The notes: generated by a model from the letters alone, not told the origin. A stretch of DNA of 64,000 nt from Microstegium vimineum (GCA_022036555.1 CM039130.1:15763840-15827839); one strand, 5' to 3'; counted from the stretch's first letter, positions 11,059 through 24,111 are shown. Program-made: numbers and translations.

Positions 11059-12080
11059 TGATGGAGTTAGCGGATCGATTAGTAGGGTTAAAACGCATAG
11101 GATAAAAGAGTGTTGTTCGGATCTGTGAAGGACAGAGGGAGGAAGAAGAGATTAGGAGAGTTTACCACCTACAACGGTCCTCTCTGAAGGAGAACATAAT
11201 TGATGAAATATTTGATATATTGCATTGGGTTTTATGGGCTGTTTATATAAGGTACATAGGACTAACACCTCTTATGGCTAGATAATATAACACTATTCCT
11301 ATTACTATAACATCCCCTCGCAGTCACAACGGGAGCGTTACAGACGGTGAGACTGGAGAAGAAGTTGACAAACTAACATCTCCCGCAGTCATAACAGTCG
11401 ATGCGTCGCGTATGTTGTGGCTGGAGAAGAAGCCAATGAGTCCTCATGCAAGGCGGTAGCCCTTTGTGCCGATGTCGAGGTAGCCGAGTGTGAGGGCGCA
11501 ATAGCCATGGTCGGAGAAGCCATGCTGAAGATTCCCGAGGTCGACGAAGTTGTGGTCAGGTTGCCGTGTCGATGGAGCCACAGGTATAGGCGCACAGGAG
11601 CGCCATGGTGATGGCGAAGACCCGATCAACAAGACGAAGACCTTGTGCAGACGGACGGCGCAACAAAGATTGCGTAGCACTGGAATATAAGTAAACTGCC
11701 TACCTCTCCCCATCAGCTTAAGCCTTTGGGTTGTACTGGTCGGTGCATGCAACTCAATACTCTCCACAGTACTGGAGTCCGTCATGGTGGCTGGAGTGCG
11801 TCGGAGAAGAGACGTCGGTGTCGTGGTCGTCGCTGGGCCGGCGGCGGAGCGCTTCCCGTCACTTGCTGTGCTGACCTCTAGATCGGACTAGGGATTAGAC
11901 AGGTGGGGTGACGGCGGCTTACACAGACGAACCTCGTAACCCATGCCCGTAACCCCCACCTTCCCTTATATAAGCGCAGCGTGACAGGGGCCCTACAACC
12001 TCTAATTGGGTTGGGCTCCCCCGATTAGGGAGTAGATCAAGTTTGGTGTGGGCCCATCAGAGGAGATCAATTCTAACATT
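11059..12080 (-). repeat. 3' LTR of element G (1022 bp, longer copy)
   Basis: The LTR starts TGATGGAGTTAGCGG and ends ATTCTAACA. It matches the right LTR on both flanks but holds 580 bp (11181-11760) that the right LTR lacks. The shared word TCT at both borders indicates a deletion from the right copy rather than an insertion here. The overlapping frames of 64-113 codons inside are chance. Confidence 0.8.
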
Positions 12081-12602
12081 CTCTCCCTTGATCTCCTAAT
12101 AACTTATTTTAATCTTATCTTAATCTTAACTTAAATGCTTAGCACTGAGCTCTGTCTCATTATAAAGAAATACATAGAGCGTGTCTCATCGTTACAGAAG
12201 AAATTTTCGTTGGACTTGACAGCTACATTACATCTCTCTAATTTAAAATAGAGTTCTCACTAAGAGCCCTAAGTGTTTAGGAATCATAGGTTTTTCCTTA
12301 AACCCATGCAAGCTACGTGTTTTCCAAACACGTTGGGTGGTAGGCCTTTTTATGAGTGGATATGCTAATATGTTGTCATGTACTTATATGCTCAAGACTT
12401 ATGACATGATCCCAAACTTTGTTCTTCACAACATAGTACTTAGTGTCAATGTGTTTGGCAGCACCACTTGACCTATTGTTGTGAGCATATTATTGTCTAA
12501 GTGATTTTTCTCAATGATGTTTGCCACTCTTAACCCGGGTAAGAACTTCTTAAGCTAGTTCACCTGCCCCGAGGCCTCATGATATAGCTCCACTTGCGAG
12601 GG
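12081..12602 (-). pseudogene. RNase H end of copia G pol, plus 3' untranslated DNA
   Basis: Minus-strand translation in shifting frames gives pieces typical of the copia RNase H tail. One is a TKHID-like block followed by YYVVKN near 12400-12460; another is a glycine/Pro segment running into the insertion at 12602. The 3' UTR with a purine-rich tract next to 12080 follows. The region joins on to 35800 across element H. The bases GAGGG at 12598-12602 are the left TSD of H. No protein can be made from it. Confidence 0.6.
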
Positions 12603-14196
12603 TGAAAGGTCCTAGATGGCTAGAGGGGTGAATAGCCTAATAAAATTCAATGCCTTGTGATGTATGGATGTCAATGTAGAGAGTCAATCACAATGAAAAA
12701 CCAAAGAGTAGCCGGAAGACAAAGTTGACACAAGATTTTTCTCCCGAGGTTCACTTGGTTGCCACCAAGCTAGTCCCCGTTGTGTCGACTACTCAAATGG
12801 TGATTCGGTGACTAATAGGCGTTTCACAAGCCTAGCCCACCACCCGGGCACCACAAGAATCCACCCAAATGAGAGTAACTCAATGACACGAGAAATACAC
12901 TAGAGTTACCCTTTGGCGCTCCGCCGAGGTGGGTACAAGCCCTCTCACAAGTCGATGAAGCCGGCCACGCACAATCATCAACACGTGCCGAAGCTTCTCC
13001 TCAATCGCCAAGCCGTCTAGGTGTTGGCAAACACCAAGAATAACAGGAAATCCCGCGGCGATGACGATGACCAAGTGCCACTAAGATGCAATGCAATGAT
13101 CAAGCACTTGGTTCACTCAAACTCTCATGAATTAGCATGTAAAGCAAAGAGAGATGAGTTGGGGGCCTTCTCAAGTAAGCACAAAGAGTGAGAATGAATG
13201 AGAGGTGCAAGAGAGAGCTTCTTGAGCCGGCCAAAACATATATATAGCCTTCCACCAAAGACTAGCCGTTTTCCCCCTTGATCCTGCTTTCCTGCGTAGC
13301 TCCGGACGCTGCCTGTATAGGGGGTCCGGACCAATGGCCATGCGTCCGGACCCTCCTCCATTTGAATCCTGTTGTTGGCACCTCTTTTCTGAGCTGACAC
13401 GTCACCTCCGGACGCTGGCAATAGTATGCGTCCGGACCAATCAGCGTCTGCGTCCAGATCCATGCAAAGAGAATCCAGAGAGCTCCAAAGCTCCGGACAG
13501 TGGTCCGGAGTGCCCCGTCCGGACGCCACTTAGCGTCCGGTCGCTCCACCATAGGAGTCCAGAGAGCTCCAGGACTCCAGACGGTTCTCCAAAGCCATCG
13601 TCCGGTCCTCATTCTGCGTTCGGACCTCCTGTCCAGAGAACCCGAGCCTTTGGGTATGCTTCCGGCGCATCTACGTTAGTCCAGACAGAGCAACCCCAGC
13701 GTCCGGACCTCTTTCCTTTGTCCAAACGAATTGCTTCTTCTTCTCCAACCTTCCAAATGCTAACACCTTATGATCCAACACTTGTTCTCCTGTGCTAGCC
13801 TTTGCAAAGATATTTTCTTGAAATTATATTTCGTGTTAGTGTCACGTAGGTTCATTTTATATGAATGCAATGTGAACTTAGTGGCACATGATAACCGCAA
13901 TCGAAACGAGTTTTCCCTTCTTGATAGTACGGCTATCTATCCTAAATATGATCACACTCTCTATAGTGTCTTGATCACTAAACCAAAAATGACCCTATGA
14001 TATACCTTTGCCTTGGGTCCATTTTTGTTTTTCTCTTTCTTCTTTTCCTTGGTTCATGAAGCACTTGATCAATGCACCATTGTCATCCTTCTAGCTTCAT
14101 GTGTCAAGGTGGATCACCCTATCTAGATCAAACACTTTAGCACAAGGGTTAGTCCATAGGTTTCATCAATTAATCAAAATCAAACTTGGGCTTTCA
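12603..14196 (-). repeat. 3' LTR of copia element H (1594 bp)
   Basis: The LTR has TGAAAG...CTTTCA ends. It contains many GTCCGGA words at ~13290-13700 and a TATATATA stretch near 13238 that could be the LTR TATA box on the minus strand. Open frames of up to 154 codons in the GC-rich part recur in the other LTR and are not genes. Confidence 0.9.
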
Positions 14197-14210
14197 ATCT
14201 CCCCCTTTTT
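14197..14210 (-). other. Polypurine tract of element H
   Basis: The minus strand reads AAAAAGGGGGAGAT directly before the 3' LTR, the expected position and composition of the plus-strand primer. Confidence 0.75.
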
Positions 14211-15144
14211 GGTAATTGATGACAACCTTTCACAAAGGAATATATAGAATGAAAAATTTCAACTTTGGAAGTATTAGCTGCCCCTACATATGTGATATAT
14301 GAGTTTGGTTCATTTTAATCACATATGCATGGATAGGAATTATGGGAGAGTGAATGCTACCAAATGATGCTAAGGTATAAGAGATGGACCTTTGAAGCGT
14401 GATACCGATTGGAGTGCCATATTATACCATCCTTAGCACCATGAATGCCTAGAAACCACTTGAAAACAACTTGAGAGAACTAGATACCACTTGAAAATAT
14501 ACAAACCTAAGTATGCTAGTTCTTCAAGCACCATGTCAATTATGTTTCTAGCATTCACCACATAAGCATGTCATGAATCATAAATACATATGCAAGCAAG
14601 CACTTATGAATGCACAAAGATATGCAACAACTTGATTCATAGGCTTGCTTCCCCTACTTGTGTGCTTTCATTTTTCAAAATTTTCAAAAATATTTTCTTT
14701 GTGGTACTTGCTTCCCCCCCTTTGTCATCTATTATCATAAAAGATGTGCTCAAAGTGTCGATTGTTGGAGAGAAACTTAGTTGTGGTTCAATCTAGATTA
14801 CTTGCCCCAAGATATTTAACTCGGTTTAAACCATGGACAAGCTTGTTCACACATCCTAGAATGGTTATCTTGCCCATGTTGAGCTAAACATTTGAAGTTC
14901 ATAGTCTAGATCAAACACTAGGATTGCAAGCCTACAAACATGTCATATGCTACCACTAGATCATATCAAGCATAGAAGCAATAGTGGTACCATATAAGTA
15001 TCAAAACATTTGTTTTTCATGAATGAGCCTAATGAATTGATGTCTAGATGCACTAACAAGTCCTAATATTGGATGAATGACATGTCAATCAATTTCTACC
15101 TTGCATTGCTCGAAGGAGAGGCATGTCATATATGTGGGGGTGTA
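14211..15144 (-). other. 3' untranslated region of element H
   Basis: About 0.93 kb separates the RNase H stop from the PPT. I see no env-like or other ORF, only short AT-rich frames, so this copy gives no sign of the extra envelope-like gene reported in some SIRE elements. Confidence 0.6.
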
Positions 15145-16722
15145 TCAACATATGTTTGAGAAATCAAGAATGTTCAATTCATTCCTTAGCTTGCAAAATC
15201 TCTTCTCATCAAGTGGCTTGGTGAATATGTCGGCAAGTTGATCATCAGTGCCAACACTTGTGATCTTGATATCACCCTTTTGTTGATGGTCCCTTATGAA
15301 GTGGTGTCTTATGTCAATGTGCTTGGTTCTTGAATGTTGGACCGGATTGTTGGTTAGCTTCACCGCACTTTTATTGTCACATAGCAATGACACTTGCTTG
15401 AAATTGATCCCATAGTCATTCAAAGTTACCTTCATCCAAAGCAATTGAGCACAACAACTACCCGCACTTATGTATTCGGCTTCGGCGGTAGAGAGTGCAA
15501 CGCTATTTTGCTTCTTTGATGACCAAGATATAGGTGACATGCCTAGCAGTTGACATGTGCCCGATGTACTCTTTCTATCAACCTTGCATCCCGCATAGTC
15601 GGAGTCTGAATATCCAATCAACTCAAAGTTAGACCCCTTGGGATACCACAATCCAACATCTTGTGTATGTTTCAAGTACCTCAATATTCTCTTTGTTGCC
15701 TTCAAATGACTTTCTTTTGGTGAGGCTTGGAATCTTGCACACATGCATACACTAAACATGACATCCAGCCTTGAAGCGGTCACATAGAGTAGGCTTCCAA
15801 TCATAGACCGATACAACTTTTGATCCATCATATTGCCACTAGCATCACTATCCAAGTGTCCATTGGTGCCCATAGGAGTGCTAATGCCTTTTGATTCTTC
15901 TAGGCCAAATTTCTTCATCATGTCCTTGATGTACTTGCCTTGACTCACAAAGGTGCCATGCTTCAATTACTTGATTTGAAGTCCAAGGAAGTAGCTAAGT
16001 TCACCAATCATTGACATTTCAAACTCATTTGTCATCATCTTGCCGAATTCTTCACAAAAATCTTGATTGGTTGAACTGAATATGATATCATCAAAATATA
16101 TTTGGAGCACAAATAGATCCTTGCCAAGCTTCTTGGTGAAGAGAGTAGTATCAACCTTTCTCATGATGAACCATTTGGAGAGAAGGAAATCCCTCAATCT
16201 TTCATACCATGCTCTAGGTGCTTGCTTCAAGCCATATAGAGCTTTCCTCAACTTGTACACATGATTGGGCTTCTTGTCATCTTTAAAACCGGGAGGTTGC
16301 TCAACATATACTAGCTCATTGATGTAGCCATTCAAGAAAGCACTCTTCACATCCATTTGGTATAGCTTGATGTTGTGTGCACATGCATAGGCCAATAGGA
16401 TTCTTATTGCCTCTAATCTTGCAACCGGTGCATAAGTTTCTCCAAAGTCAAGACCTTCAACTTGAGTGTAGCCTTGAGCTACCAATCTTGTTTTGTTTCT
16501 CACAACTATACCATCTTGATCTTACTTGTTTCTAAATACCCATCTTATGTCAATCACATTGTAGTTCTTGGGTCTTTCAACTAGCTCCCAAACTTGATTT
16601 CTTGTGAAATTATTGAGCTCTTCATGCATTGCATTGACCCAATCAACATCTTGTAAGGCCTCTTCAATCTTTGTTGGCTCTATGGATGAGACAAATGAAT
16701 AGTGTTCACAAAAGGATGCCAA
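15145..16722 (-). pseudogene. Copia H reverse transcriptase and RNase H
   Basis: The enzyme would copy the element RNA into DNA and degrade the template. Reading down from 16722, there is a WVNAMHEEL block, then GYTQVEGLDFGETYAPVARL, QMDVKSAFLNG and LYGLKQAPRAW. The polymerase motif follows as YFDD (encoded near 16087-16098; YVDD is usual). RNase H follows with SDSDYAG, STAEAEYI, TKHIDIRHHF and DIFTKPL. TAA stops occur at about 16519-16524 and 15964-15969, the second where Gln is expected. Otherwise the domains are nearly full length, so the element is fairly young. The final stop at 15145 fits the family. Confidence 0.88.
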
Positions 16723-16832
16723 TCTTGATCTTGTTTGTACACCACTTGAAATATCACCAACTATTTGATCAATGGGTGATCTCTTGCAATGTTGGTTGGT
16801 TGAAGGATAGGGACTTGATTGCTTGAGCTTGG

Positions 16833-17900
16833 TTAAGATGAACTAACAATTTCTTGATCTTGCACTTGAGAACCACTAGCTTGCACATGAGGTGAGTTGA
16901 GCACTTGATCTTTATCATCTTCTATGTCAATCACTTGCTTTGGCCTAATGTCACCAATATCCATGTTCTTCAAAGCATTAGCCAATTGAGGACCGCTTAC
17001 ATCTTCTAGGTTCTCATTTTCAACTTGTGAGCCATTGGTCTCATCAAATTCAACATCATGAACCTCCTCAAGTGTACCACTAGCCAAATTCCAAACTCTA
17101 TAGGCTTTGCTTGTGGTTGAATAACCAAGTAAGAACCCTTCATCACATTTCTTGTCAAACTTTCCAAGTCTTGTGCCTTTCTTCAAGATATATCATTTGC
17201 AACCAAACACTCTAAAGTATGCAATGTTCGGCTTTCTTCTATTCAATAGCTCATATGGTGTCTTCTCCATCAATGGGTGACAATATAGCCGGTTGCTAGA
17301 GTAGCAAGCAGTATTGATAGCTTCGGCCCAAAAAGAGTGACTCACATTGTACTCACTAAGCATAGACCTTGCCATATCAATCAATGTTATATTCGTCCTC
17401 TCAACAAGGCCATTTGATTGTGGAGTGTACTTGGCCGAGAATTGATGCTTGATTCTAAGCTCATCACATAGCTCTTCAACTCTTGTATTCTAGAATTCAC
17501 TTCCACTGTCACTTCTCACTTTCTTGATGGTGGTCTCAAACTCATTGTTACACCTCTTGACAAATGACTTGAATGTAGCAAATGTGTCACTCTTGTCATT
17601 GAGAAAGAATACCCAAGTGTATCTTGTAAGATCATCCACTATCACAAATCCATACTTGTTGCCTCCAATACTTGTGTATGTTGTTGGTCCAAATAGATTC
17701 ATGTGCAATAACTCAAATGCTCTACTAGTGCTCATCATGCTCTTCTTTGGATAGGTGTTACCAACTTGTTTGCCGGCTTGACAAGAGCTACAAAGTTTAT
17801 CCTTCTCAAACACAACATCTTTCAAGCCTCTTACTAAGTCATGTTTGATCAATCTATTCAATTGCTTCATGCCAACATGACCAAGCCTTCTATGTCATAG
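16833..17900 (-). pseudogene. Copia H integrase
   Basis: Integrase would join the element's cDNA to host DNA. The minus strand gives the zinc-binding segment with C-S-S-C near 17780, then the core. The first catalytic acid is replaced: LLHMNLFGP where LLHMDLFGP is usual (D to N, near 17695-17697). The second is present (RSDSGSEF), and Glu is present in NGLVERTN. After the core come ELLNRRKPN and the C-terminal GYSTTSKAYRVWN region, then an acidic linker. Stops lie near 17487-17492 (TAG for a likely Gln) and 17190-17195 (TGA for a likely Arg). Confidence 0.85.
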
Positions 17901-17939
17901 CCAACCCATACTTGATTTAGTGAGCAAGCAAGTTGACAA

Positions 17940-18296
17940 TTAAGCTTCACTAGCATTGAAATCAACTAGGTAGAGGTTCTCATATCTAAAGCCCTTGAAG
18001 ATCAAGTTTGAGCCATCAACACTAATGATCTCAACATCATCTACCCCAAATATGCATTTGAATCCAAGATCACACAATTGAGCCATGGATAGCAAATTGA
18101 AGTTCAAGCTCTCAACTAGCAAGATATTTGATATGCTCAAGTCATTGGATATTGCAATCTTACCAAGACCCTTGACCTTGCCCTTGCCATTATCACTGAA
18201 AGTAATGCTATCAATACCCTCATTGGTGTTGGAGTTGATTGATTTGAACATTCTAGAATCCCCGGTTATGTGTTGAGTGCACCCACTATCAAGCAC
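17940..18296 (-). pseudogene. Copia H protease and pre-integrase segment
   Basis: The aspartic protease motif reads LDSGCTQHITGD at the start of this open segment (canonical D-S-G-C/A). It is followed by an ILLVESLNFNLLSMAQLC block and a GFRYENLYLVDF block characteristic of the copia protease/GAG-pre-integrase junction. The segment opens after a stop at ~18338 and ends at a TAA where Gln is likely. Protease would process the polyprotein; here it is separated from both neighbours by stops. Confidence 0.82.
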
Positions 18297-18338
18297 CCAA
18301 TGCCTTCCTCCAGCTTTGTAATTGACCTACAAAATAAA

Positions 18339-18900
18339 TTAGTTCTTCTTAGATACCCACACTTGTTTGGGTCCTCCAAAGTTAGTGACCAAGGATTTTG
18401 GCACCCAAATTGCCTTCTTCTTTGGGCCAACAATGGGTGTGCCAATATACTTAGCCATTATACCATCTCTCCCTTTGGTAAGCATATAACATGAATCAAA
18501 ATGCATGGAGGTGGATTTAGCAAACTTGGTTTGGCTCATGTTAATTTTGCAATATTGGTCAACATGCCGCACTTGCTTGCAACTATTGCAAAACCGACCA
18601 TTGCTTCTCACAAAGCTAGGCTTTGGAGTCACAAAGGCCGCCTTGCCTTTCTTGGGGGTATAGCCCAATCCCTCTTTGCTAAGGGAGAACCTTTGGCTAC
18701 CCAATCACTTTAGCAAGCGGGCATCTCCACCATATGCCTTACTCAGAGCAGGAGTGAGTTCATTAACATCATTTTTTCAATTTTTCATTTTTACTCACTA
18801 GTGTAGCATCAACCTTTGAGCTCTCACTAGTGGATGTGCAAGTGGATGTGCTAGTGTCGGTTGGGGTGACAATGATAGGAGTGAAAAATGATTCATCAAG
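18339..18900 (-). pseudogene. Copia H gag C-terminus with second zinc knuckle
   Basis: The open segment 18339-18704 carries CNSCKQVRHVDQYC, a perfect C-x2-C-x4-H-x4-C knuckle, at about residues 38-51, then a basic linker leading to the protease. Upstream, 18769-18900 holds a Ser/Thr-rich stretch in another frame. The gag is interrupted at 18900/22440 by solo LTR F. A first knuckle lies at the C insertion site, so this gag had two. Confidence 0.75.
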
Positions 18901-21900
18901 TGTCACACCCAATCTCAAGGACGAAATAGGATGCACAACATTATGTGTGCCCAGGAATAATCCACACATAAGTTCACAAATTATATAGTACCATCACAGA
19001 GTTTAATACATAACGTACATATATCCATTACAAGAATAAATAAAACAATGGAAGATACATCTAGATCTTGAGGTTCCATCTCACAGGGAAGGTCAACTGG
19101 TTGACCAAGCCTAGAAATCTTCAGGAAACTCCTCATAGCCTCCTGCTTCTGTTACCCATCCGGGATTTTTATCCAAAATTGAAAAGAAAACAAGCGTGAG
19201 TACACTCGTACTCAGCAGTATAACATGGGGTTATGAAGCTCAAAAGGATGACACTGGCTTACTGCGTTTGGCACTTTTAGTTGGTCAAAGTTTTATTAAT
19301 AAGTAACATCAGGTTATGCTTAGCCCCAAATGATCCCACTGATACCCTTGCCAAAGTTTAAAGAGTCATAAACATCATCATTATGGTGGCAACAGGAACA
19401 TAAATGTTGGTCAAGTTAATTAATTAAACCGTCAGTTTTCCGGGCCGCTCGTAACCGTGAGCACGGCTGATATATCAGTTTTAACACTCTGCAGAGGTTG
19501 TGCATCTTTACCCGTGAGTCATGATGCCCCGAATGCCCGGGTTAATTACTCCCATAACACTGCCAAGGTGAGTGGGTGGGGTTCACTATGAAACCTTTCA
19601 TAGTATCTCGTCTAACAAGATTAGGGCCGCTAGGATTGGCAAGGGGTGATAGAGCCCCCCTTCCGAGTAGCATAAAGACCCGCAGCCTACGCTCAAACTC
19701 GGACAGAGGCCGCACTATAACCAGCTCGGCAAGAGCCTAATGCGCCCTTTCGGGTAACCGCTAATGAGCTAGAAAAGAGCCTACTACTGAGTTAAAGCCA
19801 GAGCCATGTAGCTCTCACGGTAGCACTGTCACTCCCAGCTTTTGCCAACAGTGAGTTGTTATAAAAAGGTTATGTTCCAATTGCCATAAACAGGATCACC
19901 AATTCATTCGAAGCATTATAACATTTGGCAGGGATCAAGTATCATTTCATAAAGCACTAGCCATCTACCCATATGCATAACCCATAGGAGTCAAGGAATA
20001 GGATTTCAATACTATGGAAATATACTACGGGTATCAATTTAAACACATGCACATGAAATCATAGTTATGGTAAATAGGATAACAAGGTAGGTCCCATGCT
20101 ATACTTGCCTTGGTTCTCAAAGTCTTGCTGGTCAAAGCACTCTTGATCAAAGAACTCTTGATCACCAACAAACTCCTCAATATCTGAACTCGATCACGAC
20201 ATTGCAACAACACGCATTCCAATTGCATACATACAAAGCAAACAAAACTAATATTAGAACAGTACACCATCAACAGTAAACTGAGTTAAAAGGTTTATAA
20301 AAAGATACTACGCATTACTACGATCATTTCAACACGAATTTCACGAAAATCGGATTTAAAACGCAAAAGATATGAATTTAACTAGTTCTTAAGAGCATCT
20401 TTAGCATTTTGAATTATCCTTGAATTTAAATAATTCAAACATAACTAACAGATGGTTTAACATGTAGAGAATTTCATTACGAATCTAACGCAACTCGAAT
20501 CGTCCAAATCGAAGTTGAAATAAAGTTTTTATAAGCAATTTAATGCAGTGGCAAAATTGTAAATATCATATTTCCATTTTTGGAATAAACCGAGCAGAAT
20601 TACGTGTCTGGACTGAGAAAACGTAAACTCAGAAGTGCACCAGGGCAGAGACGCGGGGTCGACCAGCTTGCCACGTGGCGGCTCGGGATAGGGTGCGGTG
20701 CACCGCACAGTGCATGCACCCGCTGACTCAGCGCGGACCCGAGGGTCTACGGGTCCACGGTGGACCGGGGAGCGTACCCCTTCGGGGGATTTAATCCTGG
20801 CCGCAGATCGATAAACGAGCGGCTCAGAACAGATCAGAGGGAAGCAGAGGGAGAGAGTCGGCCGGAGGGAGCAGTGACCACGGCGGCTCCCATTGCCGAC
20901 GGCGAGTAGCTCGCCGGAGAGAAGGGGAAAAGGGCTAGAGGCCTCTGTTGGCCACCGGAGAACCACGGGGAGAGAGAGGAGAGTGAGGCGAGTGCCGTGG
21001 CGTACTTGGTTGAACGCGGGGAGGAAGACAGAGGCAGCGCAGCGATGCGCCAAAGCCGGCGGGCTCTGCGTTGTGCTGTTACGGCAGTACAGGGCACGAC
21101 AACCCGAATTGAGGACACGGGAAGGTGCGGGATGCTCGTGCGAGGCTAGAGAGGCACTCGGGTGAGGTGGTGCGTGGCCGGGAGTGCTGACCACGGCGGT
21201 GCCATTAACGGCGGTGCGGGGCGCACGCGGCCAGTGTCACAGAGACTGCAATCCGCCGAATTGAGGGGTCCGGGGAATGCGGTGTGTACGTGCGATACTC
21301 GTGGGGTGCTCGGATGTGGCAGTGCGTCACCGGGGTAGGCTGACCATGGCGGCGCCATTGCCGGCGGTCTCGGTGTGCAGTGGAGCGGCATAAACAGTGC
21401 ATAACTAACCGAATCAAGAGGACGGGGGGAAGGAGAGGGTGATGGCGAAGCTCACCGAGGCGGATTGGAGGGCGGCAGAGGCTCGAGGGAGGCAGTCGAC
21501 GTGCGGCGGTGGTCGATGACGGCAGTGCACGCGCCGGACTGCGTTCCACGGCCTAGGATAGATCACAGAGGGGGAATTCAGGCTTTGTGTCCCCGGAAAC
21601 ATGCCGCAGATGCGAAACGGAGCTTACCGAAGCGAAACGAGGGCTCCAGTGTGGTCTCTGTGCGACACAGCAGCGGCGTTCGATGGAGATCAGATGGGAA
21701 AGGGGAGAGCAGAGGGGCGGGGTTCCGCTTTATAGCGCCGAGTAGAGAGCGCGCGATGTGCGGAGCCGTTGCGGCTACGTGGGCGAGGTGCGGGGGTGGG
21801 AGCGGGGCGGAACGTGCAGACGGTTCCCGATCGCGGCGCGTTCGTGCGCGCTCTCGGTGAACAGAGCGGAGAGGCGTTGGGGAAGACGGCGCTGACGCGT

Positions 21901-22439
21901 GGGGTCCGGTCGTCAGCGGAAGAGAGAGAGGGTGCGGGAGTGGTGGCGGTTGGCACCGACAGAAGGGGCCTGCTGGTCAGAGAGAAGGAAAGAGAGTAGA
22001 GAGAGAGAGGTTCGACGCCGACAAGTGGGACCCGAAGGTCAGAGAGAAAGAGAGGGAGAGGCCGGTGGCGCTCTGATGGGCTGAGAGAGAGGACTGGGCC
22101 TCGGCTTCCAGCTGGGCTGCGCAGAAAAGAAGAGAGGGAAGAGTGGGCTGTGGCCGTGCTGGGCTAAGGGGAGGGGGAAGAAATGTTTTTCCTTTTTCTT
22201 TTTTCTTTCTTTTCCCAAAACCAATTTCCAAAGCAATTTGAAATCATTTGAATTTCGATTTACAAACTCACCCACCACAACAAGAATTATGCAGCTGCAT
22301 GTATGCATCAACATGTTTCTAAACTAGAGTTAATTTTATTTCTAAGAATTTTATTATCCCACTAAATGAAATGCTCACAAAATCTCATAATTAATCATTT
22401 TCATCTATTTTAAATTCACACAATTTTGTGGGTGTTACA
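18901..22439 (-). mobile_element. Solo LTR 'F' of the large-LTR gypsy family (3539 bp)
   Basis: The LTR has TGTCACACCC...GGGTGTTACA ends and lies in the gag of copia H. The flanks tcaag (18896-18900) and tcaaa (22440-22444) are a TSD with one mismatch. Its first ~1.1 kb is nearly identical to LTR D, and it has the same CTATAAAG box (minus strand, 21728-21736). No internal gypsy sequence is present. The mismatch may be a later mutation. The GC-rich part (~20650-22100) holds overlapping chance frames. Confidence 0.87.
19467..19478. repeat. Palindrome in LTR F
   Basis: CTGATATATCAG is identical to the palindrome in LTR D and lies next to the same CCGTG-AG-CACGG inverted repeat and a CTCTGCAGAG palindrome. 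Confidence 0.8.
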
Positions 22440-23048
22440 TCAAAAATATCACAAGTGACTCCAATATCACATGATGTAACAACCTTATCCTTGTTTTGTT
22501 CAAAGAGGGAGGAGTGAGCCTTTTCCAGCTTGTGGTGAGTCCTCTCAAGCTTCTCATGGCTTCCATTAGCCTCTCATGAAAGCCATTGAGCTCATCAAAG
22601 GATTGTTCAAGGGCCTTAAGCTTCTTGTTCAATTCTTTGCACTCCTTCCTCTTTGTCTCAAAGCAAGCATAAGTTTGCTTCATCATGTCTACTAGTTCCT
22701 CCTTGGAGTACTCCTCCTCATCACTACTCTCATCATCACTATCACTATCATCATAAGATTGTAGCTTAGATGGCTTAGCCATAAAGCATGATGGAGTGTC
22801 GAAGATGGATGGCTTGTTGTTGATAGCAATGCTAGCCAATGCCTTCTTCTTGAACTTCTTCCTCTCATCATCACTAGAGTCATCATCGGAGAAAGAATCA
22901 TCACTATCCCAAGTCACCATATATGATTCACCCTTCTTCTTCTTGTGAATGATAGCTTCTTCTCCTTGTCATGCTTGCTCTTCTTCTTCTCATCATCATC
23001 ACTATGATTGGAACAATCCACAATCATGTGATCGGTGCTCTTGCACTT
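22440..23048 (-). pseudogene. Copia H gag, middle segment with acidic coiled-coil
   Basis: Open segment 22435-22920 gives a Ser/Asp-rich acidic stretch (WDSDDSFSDDDSSDDE). A Lys/Glu-rich helical region follows (KQTYACFETKRKECKELNKK) that is likely coiled-coil, running into solo LTR F. Upstream, 22921-23048 holds a Lys-rich stretch and the second half of the first zinc knuckle. The other half is at 33275-33290 across element C. This segment sits between two insertions and can no longer be expressed as part of gag. Confidence 0.8.
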
Positions 23049-24111
23049 TGTTGACACAAAAAGCGACAGATCTGTGAACACCTCGGGCTATTACCCAAAG
23101 CTCGATGTCAAGGGCATGCCAGTCGATTTGACCAATCAATCGACAAGGATGATAACTAGAACAAACTGAACGAGACAACAGCGATGCGCCCGGACATCAA
23201 GGCTCAGATTGATCAGGGGTAACTAGAGCAGAGCTAGATGAGGCGAACAGCGATGCGCCCGGATTGCCAAAGCCTAGAGGTACTCCCACGCGGAACTAGC
23301 AAGGATTTGACGGAGATCAAGGTGATGCAGCCCGTTGAAAGCTTGAAGAACTCGTTGATAGCTATAACTAATGTATAAAAAGGGTAAATTGCGATAAAAG
23401 GTAGAATAATATAAAATTGGTTTGTTTTGAATTGGATTGATTGTTTATTCCATAGCCCTCGGGCACATATTTATACTCTCGCACAGAGAGTTGTACAAAG
23501 ACACGACACATATCCTTCCTAAAACAAACTCCTACTTTAAAGGAAACTGACTCGTGCAGGAGCCGGATAACAATATTTATTTCCTAAACAAACACACCTA
23601 TTTTAAAGGAAAATAAACGACCCATGCAAGAGTCAGACTCAAACTACTATAATAATACTGGCACAAGACACCAGTTTCTTTATACTTCCATTCGATGGAA
23701 ACTTTCCATCGGCAGACTCCTTCAATCCGCACCTTCCTTCTTTGACCACTTGTAATCCTCTGCTGCTGCCAAGTGTTAAGTCACGCCCTTCGACATCGGT
23801 AATACTTTCCCAATCGGTAGCATCTTCCTCGTCGGCAATCGGCAATGAACCCTTATCGGCAATTGGCAACCATCTTCCATCGGCAATTGGCAACGAGCCT
23901 TTATCGGCAATCAGCAATTTCGTAGCTTAAGCTTTTCACCAATTAACCTTTGTCGGCAAGAACCATCTAGTTTCCATCGGTAGCACACTTGGCCTTCCTG
24001 CGACACCCCCATCGGCAATATTGGCTCATACTTTACCGATGCCGATGGTAAACGGCTGCTGACCAGTCATACCTTAGCTCATTTGACACGTGCTAAAAAA
24101 CGGTGTCAACA
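23049..24111 (-). repeat. 3' LTR of element C (1063 bp)
   Basis: The right border is fixed by the adjoining PPT. The last ~400 bp are crowded with ATCGGCA words (six exact copies between 23700 and 24111). It differs in length from the other LTR by exactly one 19-bp unit. Confidence 0.9.

Noticed and set aside
13334..13798. 154-codon ORF repeated at 34882-35367 (161 codons)
   Set aside because: Both are the same part of the two LTRs of copia H. Their similarity comes from LTR duplication, not from selection on a protein.
14197..15144. Possible envelope-like gene of a SIRE-type element
   Set aside because: No ORF, signal peptide or membrane segment is visible between RNase H and the PPT.
20529..22231. 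ORF of 221 codons and overlapping frames
   Set aside because: Same situation in LTR F: frames are produced by low stop frequency in GC-rich DNA.
23742..24111. Spaced ATCGGCA copies considered as a CRISPR-like or satellite array
   Set aside because: Copies are 7 bp, irregularly spaced and spread over coding and non-coding DNA alike; this is a eukaryotic retrotransposon, not an array locus.
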